From the NCBI GenBank assembly GCA_001781625.1, contig MFLS01000008.1, positions 16,883-31,256 of the forward strand: a DNA stretch of 14,374 nucleotides. The letters are read 5' to 3'. A program made the position numbers and the translations under genes. The number at the start of each line of letters is the position of its first letter. Position 1 is the stretch's first letter. The notes beneath the pieces are model-generated. The model was not told the DNA's origin and ran no database searches. It saw only the letters and a program-made list of their open reading frames with translations. This document shows positions 4,778 through 13,800 of the stretch, in pieces. This DNA comes from Candidatus Kaiserbacteria bacterium RIFCSPHIGHO2_12_FULL_56_13. Lineage in GTDB: Bacteria; Patescibacteriota; Minisyncoccia; Phycocordibacterales; Phycocordibacteraceae.

Positions 4778-7291
4778 ATGGCCTCGTTCTTGGGCCGTTT
4801 ATTTTCAAAAAATCAATCCGCGGCTTTCGTAAGGGGGGCGGCGTCTTTTGTGAACCGTGTCGGAGCTCTCGAGCCGGAGCTTCAAGCGCTTGACGACGTG
4901 GCGCTTGCGGCGCGCATGGCAGACATCCGGGCGCGCGCCGCAGGGGGAGTAGGCAATGAGGACAAGTCGCTTGTCTTTGCGCTGGTGCGCGAGGCCGCCC
5001 GCCGAACCCTGAAAGAGCGCCACTACGATGTTCAGCTTGTGGGCGGCCTCGCGCTTGCAGATGGCAAGATTGCCGAGATGCGGACCGGTGAGGGCAAAAC
5101 CCTGGTAGCGACTCTACCGGTAGCCCTCCACGCCCTTTCGGGGGAAGGTGTGCACATCGTGACGGTGAACGACTTTCTCGCACGGCGCGACGCCGTCTGG
5201 ATGGGGCAGGTCTATGGCCTTCTCGGTTTCTCGGTTGGGGTGATCACTTCTGCCGGCTCATTTATATATGATCCTTCCCATGTGCCGAAAGAAGAGGATG
5301 CGGAGCGCGACGAGCTCGGTTCGTTCAAAGTGTTTTATGAGTACCTGCGGCCGGCGCCGAAGCGCGAGGCATACGCGGCTGATATCGCCTATGTCACGAA
5401 CAACGAGCTTGGCTTCGATTATTTACGTGATAACACCGCCTATGACGCGTCACAGATCGTTCAACGCGGCCACCACTACGCGATCGTTGACGAGGTCGAC
5501 TCGATCTTGATCGATGAGGCGCGTACCCCTTTGATTATTTCGGGCCCTGCGGGCGACTCCGAACAGCTCTATGAACGCTTTGCGGAGATCGTACACAGGT
5601 TTGTTGAAAATGAGGATTACACGGTCGATGAGAAGCAGAAGGCGATTCAGCTCACCGAGAGTGGGATGAAGAGGGCCGAAACGGCGCTTGATATGGAGAA
5701 TCTCTACACCGAGGGCGGAGTGAAGTACGCGCACCATCTCGAGACGGCCGTGCGTGCGAAAGCGCTCTTTCATAAAGACAAGGAGTATGTGGTCAAAGAT
5801 GGCGAGATCGTGATCGTCGACGAGTTTACGGGGCGGATGCAGCCTGGGCGACGCTGGTCAGAGGGGCTCCATCAGGCGATTGAAGCGAAAGAGGGGGTCG
5901 CGGTGAAGCAAGAAACGCGCACCTATGCGACCGTCACCTTTCAAAACCTCTTTCGCATGTACGACCAGCTCGCGGGGATGACGGGCACCGCGCTTTCCTC
6001 TGAAGAGGAGTTTTTCTCTGTCTATGGGCTCGAGGTCGTCTCGGTGCCTACCAACAAGCCCATTAGGCGGCGCGACCTTGACGACCTCATCTTTCAGACC
6101 GCAGAGGGCAAGTATAAAGCAGTTGCGCGCGAGGTGAAGCGTCTTCATGAGGCCGGTGAACCGGTCTTGGTCGGCACTGTTTCTATCGAGGACAACGAGA
6201 TCGTGAGTAAGTATCTGACTCTCGAGGGCGTCCCGCACGAGGTCCTCAATGCAAAGAATCACGAACGCGAGGGCGAGATCATCGCACAGGCGGGCCGCAA
6301 GGGCAGGGTGACCGTTGCGACCAACCTCGCTGGCCGCGGCGTTGACATTAAGCTTGGTGGCACGCCGGTCATAACTGAAGAACGCGATCAGGTGCTTGCC
6401 GCGGACGGGCTTGCGGTTATTGGCACCGAGCGGCACGACGCGCGCCGCATTGATGACCAGCTTCGCGGCCGCTCGGGTCGTCAAGGCGACCCGGGACGCA
6501 CACAATTCTATATATCGCTTGAGGACAAGCTCATGCGGGTCTTTGCGGCCGAGACCCTGAAGAGGGTCATGGGCACCTTCAAGATCCCCGAAGACGAGCC
6601 CATCGAAAGTTCTATGATCACGCGCTCGATCGAGACCGCGCAAAAACGCATCGAGGGCTTTAACTTTGACGCGCGCAAGCAAGTCTTAGCTTATGACGAT
6701 GTGATGAATACCCAGCGTCTCGTAATCTATGCTCGGCGCCGTGCGGCCCTATTCGGTACTCCCAATGAAGTTGAGGTGACCGTGCGTGAGTTTATTGAGG
6801 GAGATGCTACAGCGAAGGAGGCGTATGAGGCGAAGCGTGCCGAACTTGGGGCCGAGGCCTTTGTCGCGCTTCTGCGTCGCCTCATTTTGCAGATCATTGA
6901 CACCTTTTGGCTCGAGCACATCGAGACGATGGATTACCTGCGTCGCTCGGTCTCGCTTCGCGCCTACGGCCAGAGGGACCCCCTGATCGAGTATCGGCGA
7001 GAGGGGCTCGTTCGCTTCCGTACTCTCGAAGCGAATATCAGGGCAGCCATTATGTCTATGATCCCGCGCATCGTCCTTGCAGACGACGCGCGCATCCGGG
7101 CCGAAGAGGCGCGCGTCCGCGCCAATCTCGTCGCTGCGGGAAAGGGGGAGAGCCCTATGGCGCCGATTGTGAAGAGCAAGGCGCCGGGCCGCAATGACCT
7201 CGTCACCATTAAAAAGGGCGAGGAGATTAAGACGCTGAAGTTCAAAAAGGCCGAGCAGTTGTTTGCCGAAGGGTGGGAGCTTGTTGCATAA
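4778..7291 (+). CDS. secA: Preprotein translocase ATPase SecA
   Basis: An 837-residue protein (E. coli SecA has 901). SecA is the ATPase that pushes preproteins through SecYEG at the cytoplasmic membrane. Domains in order: N-terminal helix MASFLGRLF; Walker A MRTGEGKT (101-108); TNNELGFDYLRDN (207-219); Walker B/DEAD-type IVDEVDSILIDEARTP (236-251); the preprotein cross-linking region; NBD2 with TNLAGRGVDIKLGG and the arginine-finger stretch DQLRGRSGRQGDPG; then the helical scaffold with YDDVMNTQR. Two features differ from classical SecA. There is an extra block of about 30 residues in NBD1 (around 160-193, SFIYDPSHVPKEEDAERDEL). The C-terminus keeps the GRND entry to the SEC-C motif but lacks all the zinc-binding Cys residues. 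Obg follows after 5 bases. Confidence 0.97.
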   Translation: MASFLGRLFSKNQSAAFVRGAASFVNRVGALEPELQALDDVALAARMADIRARAAGGVGNEDKSLVFALVREAARRTLKERHYDVQLVGGLALADGKIAEMRTGEGKTLVATLPVALHALSGEGVHIVTVNDFLARRDAVWMGQVYGLLGFSVGVITSAGSFIYDPSHVPKEEDAERDELGSFKVFYEYLRPAPKREAYAADIAYVTNNELGFDYLRDNTAYDASQIVQRGHHYAIVDEVDSILIDEARTPLIISGPAGDSEQLYERFAEIVHRFVENEDYTVDEKQKAIQLTESGMKRAETALDMENLYTEGGVKYAHHLETAVRAKALFHKDKEYVVKDGEIVIVDEFTGRMQPGRRWSEGLHQAIEAKEGVAVKQETRTYATVTFQNLFRMYDQLAGMTGTALSSEEEFFSVYGLEVVSVPTNKPIRRRDLDDLIFQTAEGKYKAVAREVKRLHEAGEPVLVGTVSIEDNEIVSKYLTLEGVPHEVLNAKNHEREGEIIAQAGRKGRVTVATNLAGRGVDIKLGGTPVITEERDQVLAADGLAVIGTERHDARRIDDQLRGRSGRQGDPGRTQFYISLEDKLMRVFAAETLKRVMGTFKIPEDEPIESSMITRSIETAQKRIEGFNFDARKQVLAYDDVMNTQRLVIYARRRAALFGTPNEVEVTVREFIEGDATAKEAYEAKRAELGAEAFVALLRRLILQIIDTFWLEHIETMDYLRRSVSLRAYGQRDPLIEYRREGLVRFRTLEANIRAAIMSMIPRIVLADDARIRAEEARVRANLVAAGKGESPMAPIVKSKAPGRNDLVTIKKGEEIKTLKFKKAEQLFAEGWELVA

Positions 7292-7296
7292 AGACG

Positions 7297-8271
7297 ATGG
7301 CACTGGTCGATGAGGTCACGATACGGGCAGAGGCGGGGAAAGGCGGCGACGGCGTCGTACGCTGGCTCCATATAAAAGGCAAAGAGAAGGGTGGGCCCGC
7401 GGGTGGGGACGGCGGCAGGGGCGGTGACGTCGTGCTTGAGGGAGTCGCCGACCTCGAGGCTCTCGCGCGCTATCGGTTTGAGAAAAGTTTTAAAGCGGTA
7501 CATGGGGCGCCGGGTGGGAATCGCAATCGGCACGGCGAAGATGGTACCTCGTGTGTCCTCCATGTCCCCGTGGGGACGACCGCGCAAACTACACATACGG
7601 GTGAAGAGGTTGAGATCAATGCCGTTGGCGAGCGCATCGTCGTATATAAAGGAGGCGCAGGCGGGAGAGGCAATGCGCACTTTAAGAGCTCGACAAATCA
7701 AAACCCTTTCACGGCAACCAAAGGTAAAATGGGGGAGGGTGGGGATATCGTTTTGATACTCAAACTCATTGCCGATATCGGCCTTGTCGGCCTTCCAAAC
7801 GCGGGTAAGTCTTCCCTATTGAATGCGCTCACGCACGCCAAATCAAAGGTGGGTGCCTACCCCTTTACCACCCTTGAGCCCGCGCTTGGAGATTTTTACG
7901 GACGCATCATTGCTGATATTCCAGGACTTATAGAAGGTGCCTCGGCTGGTCGAGGTCTTGGTCACAAATTTTTAAAGCATGTAGAAAAGACAAGAGTAAT
8001 AGTGCATCTCGTCTCGGCCGAGCAAGATGACCCACTCTCCGCGTATAGGGAAGTGCGTAAGGAGCTTGAAACCTTTGGCGCCGGGCTCTCAACGAAGAGA
8101 GAAATCGTCCTTTTATCGAAGACTGACCTCATTTCAGCCGAAGAATCTGAAAAGAGGCAAAAGCAGCTCTCAAGCAAGACGGGTAGAGAGGTGCTCGGTG
8201 TATCAATTACTGACCCCGGGTCGCTTAAAGCGCTCTCACACAAACTCACTGCACTCCTTGCGTCAAGTTGA
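7297..8271 (+). CDS. obg: GTPase Obg/CgtA (ribosome assembly GTPase)
   Basis: A 324-residue protein from the ATG at 7297; an upstream GTG at 7273 would overlap secA and adds MGACCIKT, which does not match the conserved N-terminus. Residues 1-157 are the Gly-rich Obg fold (AGKGGDGVVRW, GGDGGRGGDV, GGAGGRGNAHF). The G domain has G1 GLPNAGKSS (165-173), G2 GAYPFTTLEP (186-195), G3 DIPGLIEGA (207-215), G4 SKTD (274-277, in place of the more usual NKxD) and G5 around VSIT. The C-terminal OCT domain of some homologues is absent. Obg binds the 50S subunit and acts in late ribosome assembly and stress signalling. The 5-base gap after secA suggests co-transcription. No Shine-Dalgarno site is seen. Confidence 0.96.
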   Translation: MALVDEVTIRAEAGKGGDGVVRWLHIKGKEKGGPAGGDGGRGGDVVLEGVADLEALARYRFEKSFKAVHGAPGGNRNRHGEDGTSCVLHVPVGTTAQTTHTGEEVEINAVGERIVVYKGGAGGRGNAHFKSSTNQNPFTATKGKMGEGGDIVLILKLIADIGLVGLPNAGKSSLLNALTHAKSKVGAYPFTTLEPALGDFYGRIIADIPGLIEGASAGRGLGHKFLKHVEKTRVIVHLVSAEQDDPLSAYREVRKELETFGAGLSTKREIVLLSKTDLISAEESEKRQKQLSSKTGREVLGVSITDPGSLKALSHKLTALLASS

Positions 8272-8296
8272 TAGTTTGTAGGCGATAAGGAATAGT
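8268..8296 (+). promoter_or_regulatory. Candidate promoter for gatB, overlapping the end of obg
   Basis: TTGATA (8268-8273) and AATAGT (8291-8296) are separated by 17 bases. AATAGT ends 7 bases before the ATG at 8304, the same geometry as at 1580 and 9749, implying a leaderless gatB transcript. AGGAG at 8299-8303 touches the ATG with no spacing, so it is unlikely to work as a Shine-Dalgarno site. Confidence 0.45.
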
Positions 8297-8303
8297 GTAG
8301 GAG

Positions 8304-9686
8304 ATGGCTACGCGCCGCCCCACGATCGGTCTCGAGGTCCATGCCGAACTCAAAACGGCGACCAAGATGTTTTGTGCGTGCAAAAATGACCCTGACGAAG
8401 CGAGGCCAAACGTCAATGTGTGCCCTATATGCCTTGCGCATCCCGGGACGCTACCCACTATCAATAAAGAAGCGGTCAGACATCTTACCCGTATCGGAGC
8501 GGCAGTCGGAGGGACGCTTGCCGATTTTTCAGAGTTTGACCGCAAGAGCTACTTTTATCCCGACATCCCAAAGGGGTATCAGATCAGCCAATATGAACAC
8601 CCATTTGTGCGCGGCGGCACCCTCGCGGGCGTTGCGCTCACGCGCGTACACCTTGAGGAGGACACAGCCCGCTCGTGGCACTCGAAGGATAAGACGCTTA
8701 TTGATTTTAATCGAGCGGGCATCCCTTTGATGGAACTTGTCACCGAGCCCATGATCACTGACGCAAAGACGGCGGGTGCATTTGCGCGCGAACTGCAACT
8801 CCTCTTACGCACCTTGGGCGCTGGGGAGGCAAACCTTGAGAAGGGCGAAATGCGCATCGAAGCCAATGTCTCACTTCGCGATGGAGAGGCGCTTGGCACC
8901 AAGGTAGAGGTGAAAAACTTGAACTCTTTTCGTTCGGTCGAGCGCGCCATTGCCTACGAGATCGAGCGGCAAGGCGCGCTCCTTGAGAGAGGGGAGCGCG
9001 TGGTGCAAGAGACGCGCGGTTGGGACGAGGCGAAGCAGACGACTTTCTCACAGCGCCTCAAAGAGGGGAGTGCTGACTACCGCTACTTCCCTGAACCGGA
9101 TTTGCCGAAGATGCTTCTCTCCGAGGTGTCCGATATGCGCGTTACGGATCTCCCGGAGCTCCCGAGTGAGCGACGTGCCCGCCTCATTGCTACCGGCGCA
9201 TTCAGACCGGAACAGGTTGCGACTCTCGTGAGCAGGCTCGAGTTAAGCGCATTTATTGACGCGGTAGCAAAAGAGCTTACGCATGATACAGCACTTCTCT
9301 CACTTGCTGCAAACTATCTTGTTTCAGACCTTGCGGGAGAGACGGGTAAGATCACACATGACGAGTTTGCAAAGCTCATGCGCATGCTTGCGGCTGGAGA
9401 CCTCTCTTCGCGCGGCGCAAAAGATCTCCTCGTCATCATGAAAGAGTCGGGCGGTGACCCAGAACTGCTTGCGCAGGAGCGCGGGCTTATACAAGTGCAT
9501 GATGCCGGTGCCTTGCGACAGGCGGTACGAACAGTCATCGAGGCCCACGCAAAAGCAGCGGACGAGTACCGGGGAGGGAAAGATGCTGCTTTTCAATATC
9601 TTGTGGGGGAGGCAATGAAGGTCACTGGGGGAGCGGGGAACCCGTCACTCCTCAAAAAACTCCTTATTGAAGAGCTGAAAAGATAG
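8304..9686 (+). CDS. gatB: Aspartyl/glutamyl-tRNA(Asn/Gln) amidotransferase subunit B (GatB)
   Basis: A 460-residue protein of typical GatB length. GatB is the kinase/tRNA-binding subunit of GatCAB, which activates Glu or Asp on mischarged tRNA(Gln) or tRNA(Asn) so that GatA-derived ammonia can convert it to Gln or Asn. Signatures: TIGLEVHAELKT (7-18); FDRKSYFYPDIPKGYQISQYE; VHLEEDTAR; DFNRAGIPLMELVTEP; EVKNLNSFRSVERAI; and GSADYRYFPEPDLP. A Cys-x-Cys...Cys-x-x-Cys set (C24, C26, C40, C43) matches the zinc-binding site of some GatB proteins. The C-terminal GatB/YqeY helical domain ends GGAGNPSLLKKLLIEELKR. gatA and gatC are not in the window. It lies 32 bases after obg with its own candidate promoter. 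Confidence 0.96.
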   Translation: MATRRPTIGLEVHAELKTATKMFCACKNDPDEARPNVNVCPICLAHPGTLPTINKEAVRHLTRIGAAVGGTLADFSEFDRKSYFYPDIPKGYQISQYEHPFVRGGTLAGVALTRVHLEEDTARSWHSKDKTLIDFNRAGIPLMELVTEPMITDAKTAGAFARELQLLLRTLGAGEANLEKGEMRIEANVSLRDGEALGTKVEVKNLNSFRSVERAIAYEIERQGALLERGERVVQETRGWDEAKQTTFSQRLKEGSADYRYFPEPDLPKMLLSEVSDMRVTDLPELPSERRARLIATGAFRPEQVATLVSRLELSAFIDAVAKELTHDTALLSLAANYLVSDLAGETGKITHDEFAKLMRMLAAGDLSSRGAKDLLVIMKESGGDPELLAQERGLIQVHDAGALRQAVRTVIEAHAKAADEYRGGKDAAFQYLVGEAMKVTGGAGNPSLLKKLLIEELKR

Positions 9687-9712
9687 TTCTGCACACTGGG
9701 GACAAGTATCTT

Positions 9713-9741
9713 TTGTATCCAAGCCGAGATAACTATATACT
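9713..9741 (+). promoter_or_regulatory. Promoter for the small HTH/membrane protein
   Basis: A -35-like TTGTAT (9713-9718) and a -10 TATACT (9736-9741) are 17 bases apart. The -10 ends 7 bases before the ATG at 9749, again predicting a leaderless message. The 9-mer TATATACTA (9734-9742) sits at exactly the same distance from the ATG as at 1565-1573. An overlapping AGATAACTATA block (9727-9737) resembles one ahead of the second HTH gene. Confidence 0.6.
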
Positions 9742-9748
9742 ATAACCA

Positions 9749-10459
9749 ATGGATGAGCTTATCATTGGTGAAGAAAAATATGTCTCGTCAAAACGTGCGG
9801 CTGAATTGACCGGCTATGCAAAAGACTACATAGGTCAACTATGCCGCGAGGGGAGAGTCGAAGCGCGACTTGTTGGGCGTAGTTGGTATGTGCGAGAGGC
9901 GGCAATAAAGGACCATCGTTTTGGGGCTGAAAATGCGGTAAAGAGCGATGATACACTAAAACCCGTAGCTGATACGACAAATATCGATTCGTCGTGGGAG
10001 AAGCCAAAATATGAACCTGAAGAAACTTATGAGGTACCTCGTCTAGCCGAGAAGAATGTTAAAGAAGAGTCAGAGATTGTCGAAGAGATACAACAAGAGG
10101 ATGCCGAGGATACTGCCACCAAGATGCAGGAGGCATGGCGAACGTGGTTTGCCGAGCGTCAACAAGATAAAGAACAGCCCCAGTCGGTAGAGATACACAA
10201 GCTCCCTGAAGAGGCAGAGTTTGAGTTAGAACCTGAAGCAGAGCCATATATTGAGCCAGAAAGAGAATCTGGAGAGGCGATGAAAATAGTAGAAAAGCCA
10301 ATAAAAATAGGCACATTTTTAGGTTTACGGGTAGCAATGCTTATCCTTGCTCTTGGTGCGGTGATTACTGCTACGCTTGGGAGCGGTTTCGTCGATACTA
10401 GGGGATTTGATGTAGCCGCGATTCAGTTTGTAGCTGGAGAAAGATCATTTAGTAAATAG
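9749..10459 (+). CDS. Membrane-anchored helix-turn-helix protein with acidic linker
   Basis: A 236-residue protein. Residues 11-50 are an excisionase/MerR-like (HTH_17-type) DNA-binding domain: YVSSKRAAELTGYAKDYIGQ, a short wing, then RLVGRSWYV (40-48). Residues about 86-178 are a long, strongly acidic Glu-rich, probably disordered linker. Residues about 189-211 (TFLGLRVAMLILALGAVITATL) are one membrane helix, followed by a 25-residue tail. The predicted topology is DNA-binding domain in the cytoplasm, tail outside. No enzymatic motif is seen. The HTH closely matches that of the giant protein 436 bases downstream, so the two are paralogous modules. The gene appears richer in A/T than its neighbours, perhaps a different history. 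A membrane-tethered regulator or nucleoid anchor is the likeliest role; this is inference. Confidence 0.8.
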   Translation: MDELIIGEEKYVSSKRAAELTGYAKDYIGQLCREGRVEARLVGRSWYVREAAIKDHRFGAENAVKSDDTLKPVADTTNIDSSWEKPKYEPEETYEVPRLAEKNVKEESEIVEEIQQEDAEDTATKMQEAWRTWFAERQQDKEQPQSVEIHKLPEEAEFELEPEAEPYIEPERESGEAMKIVEKPIKIGTFLGLRVAMLILALGAVITATLGSGFVDTRGFDVAAIQFVAGERSFSK

Positions 10460-10895
10460 TCGCACAATCTTCAAGAAAATATGTTTTGCGACACGCGCTT
10501 TTAAGCAGAAGAGACAAGCGCTTTCATATTCGGATAGCCGGAAAGACTATATAAATCAAGCACATTTTTAGATACGCAGGCAGGCACTGCAAGCATCGCA
10601 AATTGTTATAGGGTAGCTTAAGGACCCGCTTCTCGGCTCAAAGAGAATATTTACAGGTTGAAGAGGGCCCAAACCGTCCATCATATTGCTGTGAGGGCTT
10701 TTTTACTTCTCCGAAAGACCAAAAACCACTCCCCAGGCCTTATTTGAGGCCCGCAACGGATCATCGTCAGGAGCTTCTAAAGCTATCTCATCGGTAGGTC
10801 TGAATAACTATTCCTCTATCCACACCTCACAAGCATCTAAGCCCTCGAAATAACCGGAAAAAGTAGATAAACTGTAGATAATTCGGTTATCCGAT
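10460..10895. other. 436-base gap between the two HTH genes: A/T-rich, with possible gene relics and weak hairpins
   Basis: No intact gene is seen. Hairpin GCGCTT (10495-10500)/AAGCGC (10516-10521) followed by TTT could be a weak terminator for the upstream gene, and GTCGCA (10459-10464) can pair with TGCGAC (10487-10492). On the minus strand one frame stays open from inside the next gene to 10568 apart from TAG (10810-10808) and TAA (10705-10703). Its pieces look protein-like (PTDEIALEAPDDDPLRASNK; a 38-residue ORF at 10684-10568 ending with CDACSACLRI). On the plus strand, 10530-10630 weakly resembles a broken HTH (GKDYIN-like, then ATAGGGTAGCTT). GGCCT...AGGCC (around 10736-10751) is a small stem. 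A structured RNA cannot be excluded. Confidence 0.4.
10863..10882 (+). promoter_or_regulatory. Candidate promoter/operator of the giant surface protein gene
   Basis: The 8-mer GTAGATAA occurs twice (10863-10870 and 10874-10881) with an 11-base period, one helical turn. GATAAT at 10877-10882, or TAGATA at 10875-10880, is a possible -10 box, giving a leader of a few bases before the ATG at 10896. AGATAAACTGTA (10865-10876) resembles AGATAACTATA ahead of the first HTH gene. A short inverted repeat TCGG-TTAT-CCGA lies at 10883-10894. These sites could be bound by the HTH proteins themselves; this is inference. Confidence 0.4.
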
Positions 10896-13800
10896 ATGAA
10901 CCTTCCGTCCCCTGAAAATCTACTTTCGACGAATGAGGCGGCAAAACTCTCCGGCTATAGTGCTGACTATCTCGCGCGTCTTGGTAAGAGCGGGAAGATT
11001 AAAGCGACACGGATAGGGAGGAGCTGGTTTCTTGACCGAAGTTCGTTCATCGCATTCGTGGGTGAGCAGGGCGATCGCCGCGAAGCGCACGCGCGCGCTC
11101 TCGCGCGCGTGCGTGAAGAGGAGTATCGAAAACATCGTTCGCCGGTACGGCGCGCGGTCAAGGCACTCACTACGCCTGTGCCACAAGCAACCTTCGCACT
11201 CCCGTCATCCTTTTCTTCGCATGTCGTTTCGGCGCTCGTTGCCATGTTAGTGGTCGGTTGCGCAAGTATACTTGCGGCACAGATCGTACCTGGAGCGGCG
11301 GAGTTTCTCGCCACACAGGTAGCTCAAGTCCGCACTGGCCTCGCGTATCTCGTGGATGATCATGCACAATCGTTTCGCGAGCGCATTGCGAAAGTGCAGA
11401 GGGCGCAAAAAGAGCAGATGCAGCGCGTCGCACACGACATCAACGCACTTACGGCCGAGCTTGCGATGCCACCCGGCACCTCGTTCGACCGCTTCGCATT
11501 CAAACTCCCTGACGAAGCGCCGAGAGCGCGCATGCTGCCATGGCGGATTGCCTCGGAGCGCGCGGTGTCTCTACCGCACGAGTTCCCGACCCTCGCTGAC
11601 CTCGCAGTGCTTACACCGCAGAATGTGTTTGAAGCAGTCGGTGCATCGGCGTTTGCCCTTGGCACCTATGCGCGCGACTTTATTGCACGCTCGCCTGAAG
11701 TGATACACCGCATGAACCTTGTTCTTGGCGAGGCGGCGATCAAGGCGACGCATCTTGCTATTGACGCCGACACGGCACTCGCTTATCTCGTCGCCGACAC
11801 CGCGCCACGCTCTGCAGAGTTCGTAGCAAGCGTCATTGGTGAGAGCGGCGCCACGCTCGCGGCGCTTACGGCAGAGCTGCCGTACTTCGCGACCGATGCC
11901 TTTAAGACGAGCGCGCTCGCCTTTGCTCAGACCGCGCCGCGTCTTGCGAGAGGGGGCTTTGCGCTCGAGTATGCTCTTGCCGAGCGCTTTGTCGCTTTCA
12001 CCGAAATCGCACGCACGTACGGAGTGGGAGCGATCTCGAGTTCGGGTGCGCTCGCGTATGAAGTTGCCGCAGGTGGTGCCGAGCTTGCCGCTCCCGCCTC
12101 ATCCCTTGCCCGTCTTGCGGACACGGTTGCATGGAGTGCCGCAGAGATCTCACGAGGGGCAGTGACGACGGCACTCGAGCCCTTTGCCTTTGTGGCAGAC
12201 AGGGCACGTGATTCGCTCGCGGTTGTTGTGACGAGCATCATGCCTGAAACGCCACTCGGGGCTGGGGAGCGTACCGCGCTCTCAACCTACCGCACGCTCC
12301 ACAGGATTTTTGATTACACGACCGATGCCTTGGCCGCGCTCTTTACCCCGCGGCCCTCGGTCGTTACGCCCTTTGCCATTGTTCCCTCTCCACAAGCGGC
12401 GACGACGCATCCGGCCGTCGTCTATTCGTCGCCGACAACCGTTGTCTATCAGACGGCTCCGACCTCTGGGCTCTCTGCCGATTTCGTCACCAACTCTCTC
12501 GCGGGCCTCCGCACTGCGATTTTGAACGAGGTTTCGGACATGGTGCGTCCGATTTCTGGCCAGGTCGCAACCAATATTCAAACCATCAACATGGTGAGCA
12601 AGGTCGAAGATCTCTCCGATCTCATCGTCCGCGACGGTGACTTTCGCAAAGGGCACTTCGATTCTCCCTACATCACAAACGCGACGCACATCGACAGCCT
12701 TGAGCTCACGGTAAACGGCTCCGCGACGACGACGAATCTCTATGTTTCGGGCAACACCAACATCGGCGGCGACCTCGCCGTCACTGGTACCATCACGCCT
12801 GCGGTGATTGCAGTCACGGGCCAATCGTCGGCGGGCTACTTCACCGCGACCTCTTCAACCGCATCCACCTTCCCTTACGCCTCTTCGACAGCCATCACCG
12901 CGCTTGACTATCTTGCCGTCGGGCGCACAGCGACGACCACCATTCGCGGCGACACGGCAACCTCGACCTTCTCTGGCCGCCTTTCGGTCGGGACGACGAC
13001 GCCCTTTGGCGACGCGCTCTTTGTTGTGGGCACGAACTCCCCCTCGCTTTTTGTCAAAGGAACGGATGGCGCTGTCGGCATCGGAACAACTTCGCCCTAT
13101 GCGAAGTTAAGTGTGGTCGGCCCAGTGGTTGCTGAATATTTCCACGCGACCTCGACCACCGCGACCTCAACATTTGCGGGAGGACTTACCACCAGCTCGT
13201 CAGGTCTGAATGTGTTGACGAACGGCAACGTTGGCATCGGGACCTCGAGTCCGGACAGTCAGTTCCATGTTGCCGGCACCGGCGGCGTGCTCGGAAAGTT
13301 TGTGTACGACGGCTCATTAGGTTCAACTGGCGGCGGTGGCCTCTCCTTGCAGACGAGAGATTTGCCGACCGGCGCAAACCAGCAGCTCGGCTACTTTACC
13401 TTTGGTAGCGATAACGCGGGCGCGACCCAGTGGCTTGGCGCGGCAATTTCCGCGTACTCCGAGAGCGCGTGGGCCGACGGCGTCGAGGCGCCCTCCTATC
13501 TCACCTTCAGTACCGTTCCAGAAGGCAGTCTCTCTGTGACGGAACGGGTACGCATCACGAGCGCCGGCTCTGTTGGCATCGGCACCACCTCTCCCTATGC
13601 CGCTCTCTCCGTCAACGGTCGGGGAGTATTCAACCAAGATGTGAGCGTCGATTACCTCACCGCCACCTCCACTTCTGTCGCATCAACCTTCAATCTTGCA
13701 GAAATCACGACCGGAACGACAACCAACGCCACTTCGACCACCTTCGCCCTCTCCTCGCTTACCTCGGGCCGCGTCCCCTACGTCACCACCGGTGGCCGCT

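Noticed and set aside
5858..6682. Long (274-codon) minus-strand ORF inside secA
   Set aside because: Antisense shadow of the highly conserved SecA frame, caused by GC-rich codon bias; composition does not resemble a real protein.
7273..7296. GTG start for obg overlapping the end of secA
   Set aside because: The added residues MGACCIKT are not Obg-like; the ATG at 7297 begins the conserved MALVDEVTI sequence.
11250..11261. Lipobox-like VVGC (Cys122) in the membrane segment of the giant protein
   Set aside because: It lies more than 100 residues from the N-terminus behind an HTH domain, so it is not a lipoprotein signal peptide.
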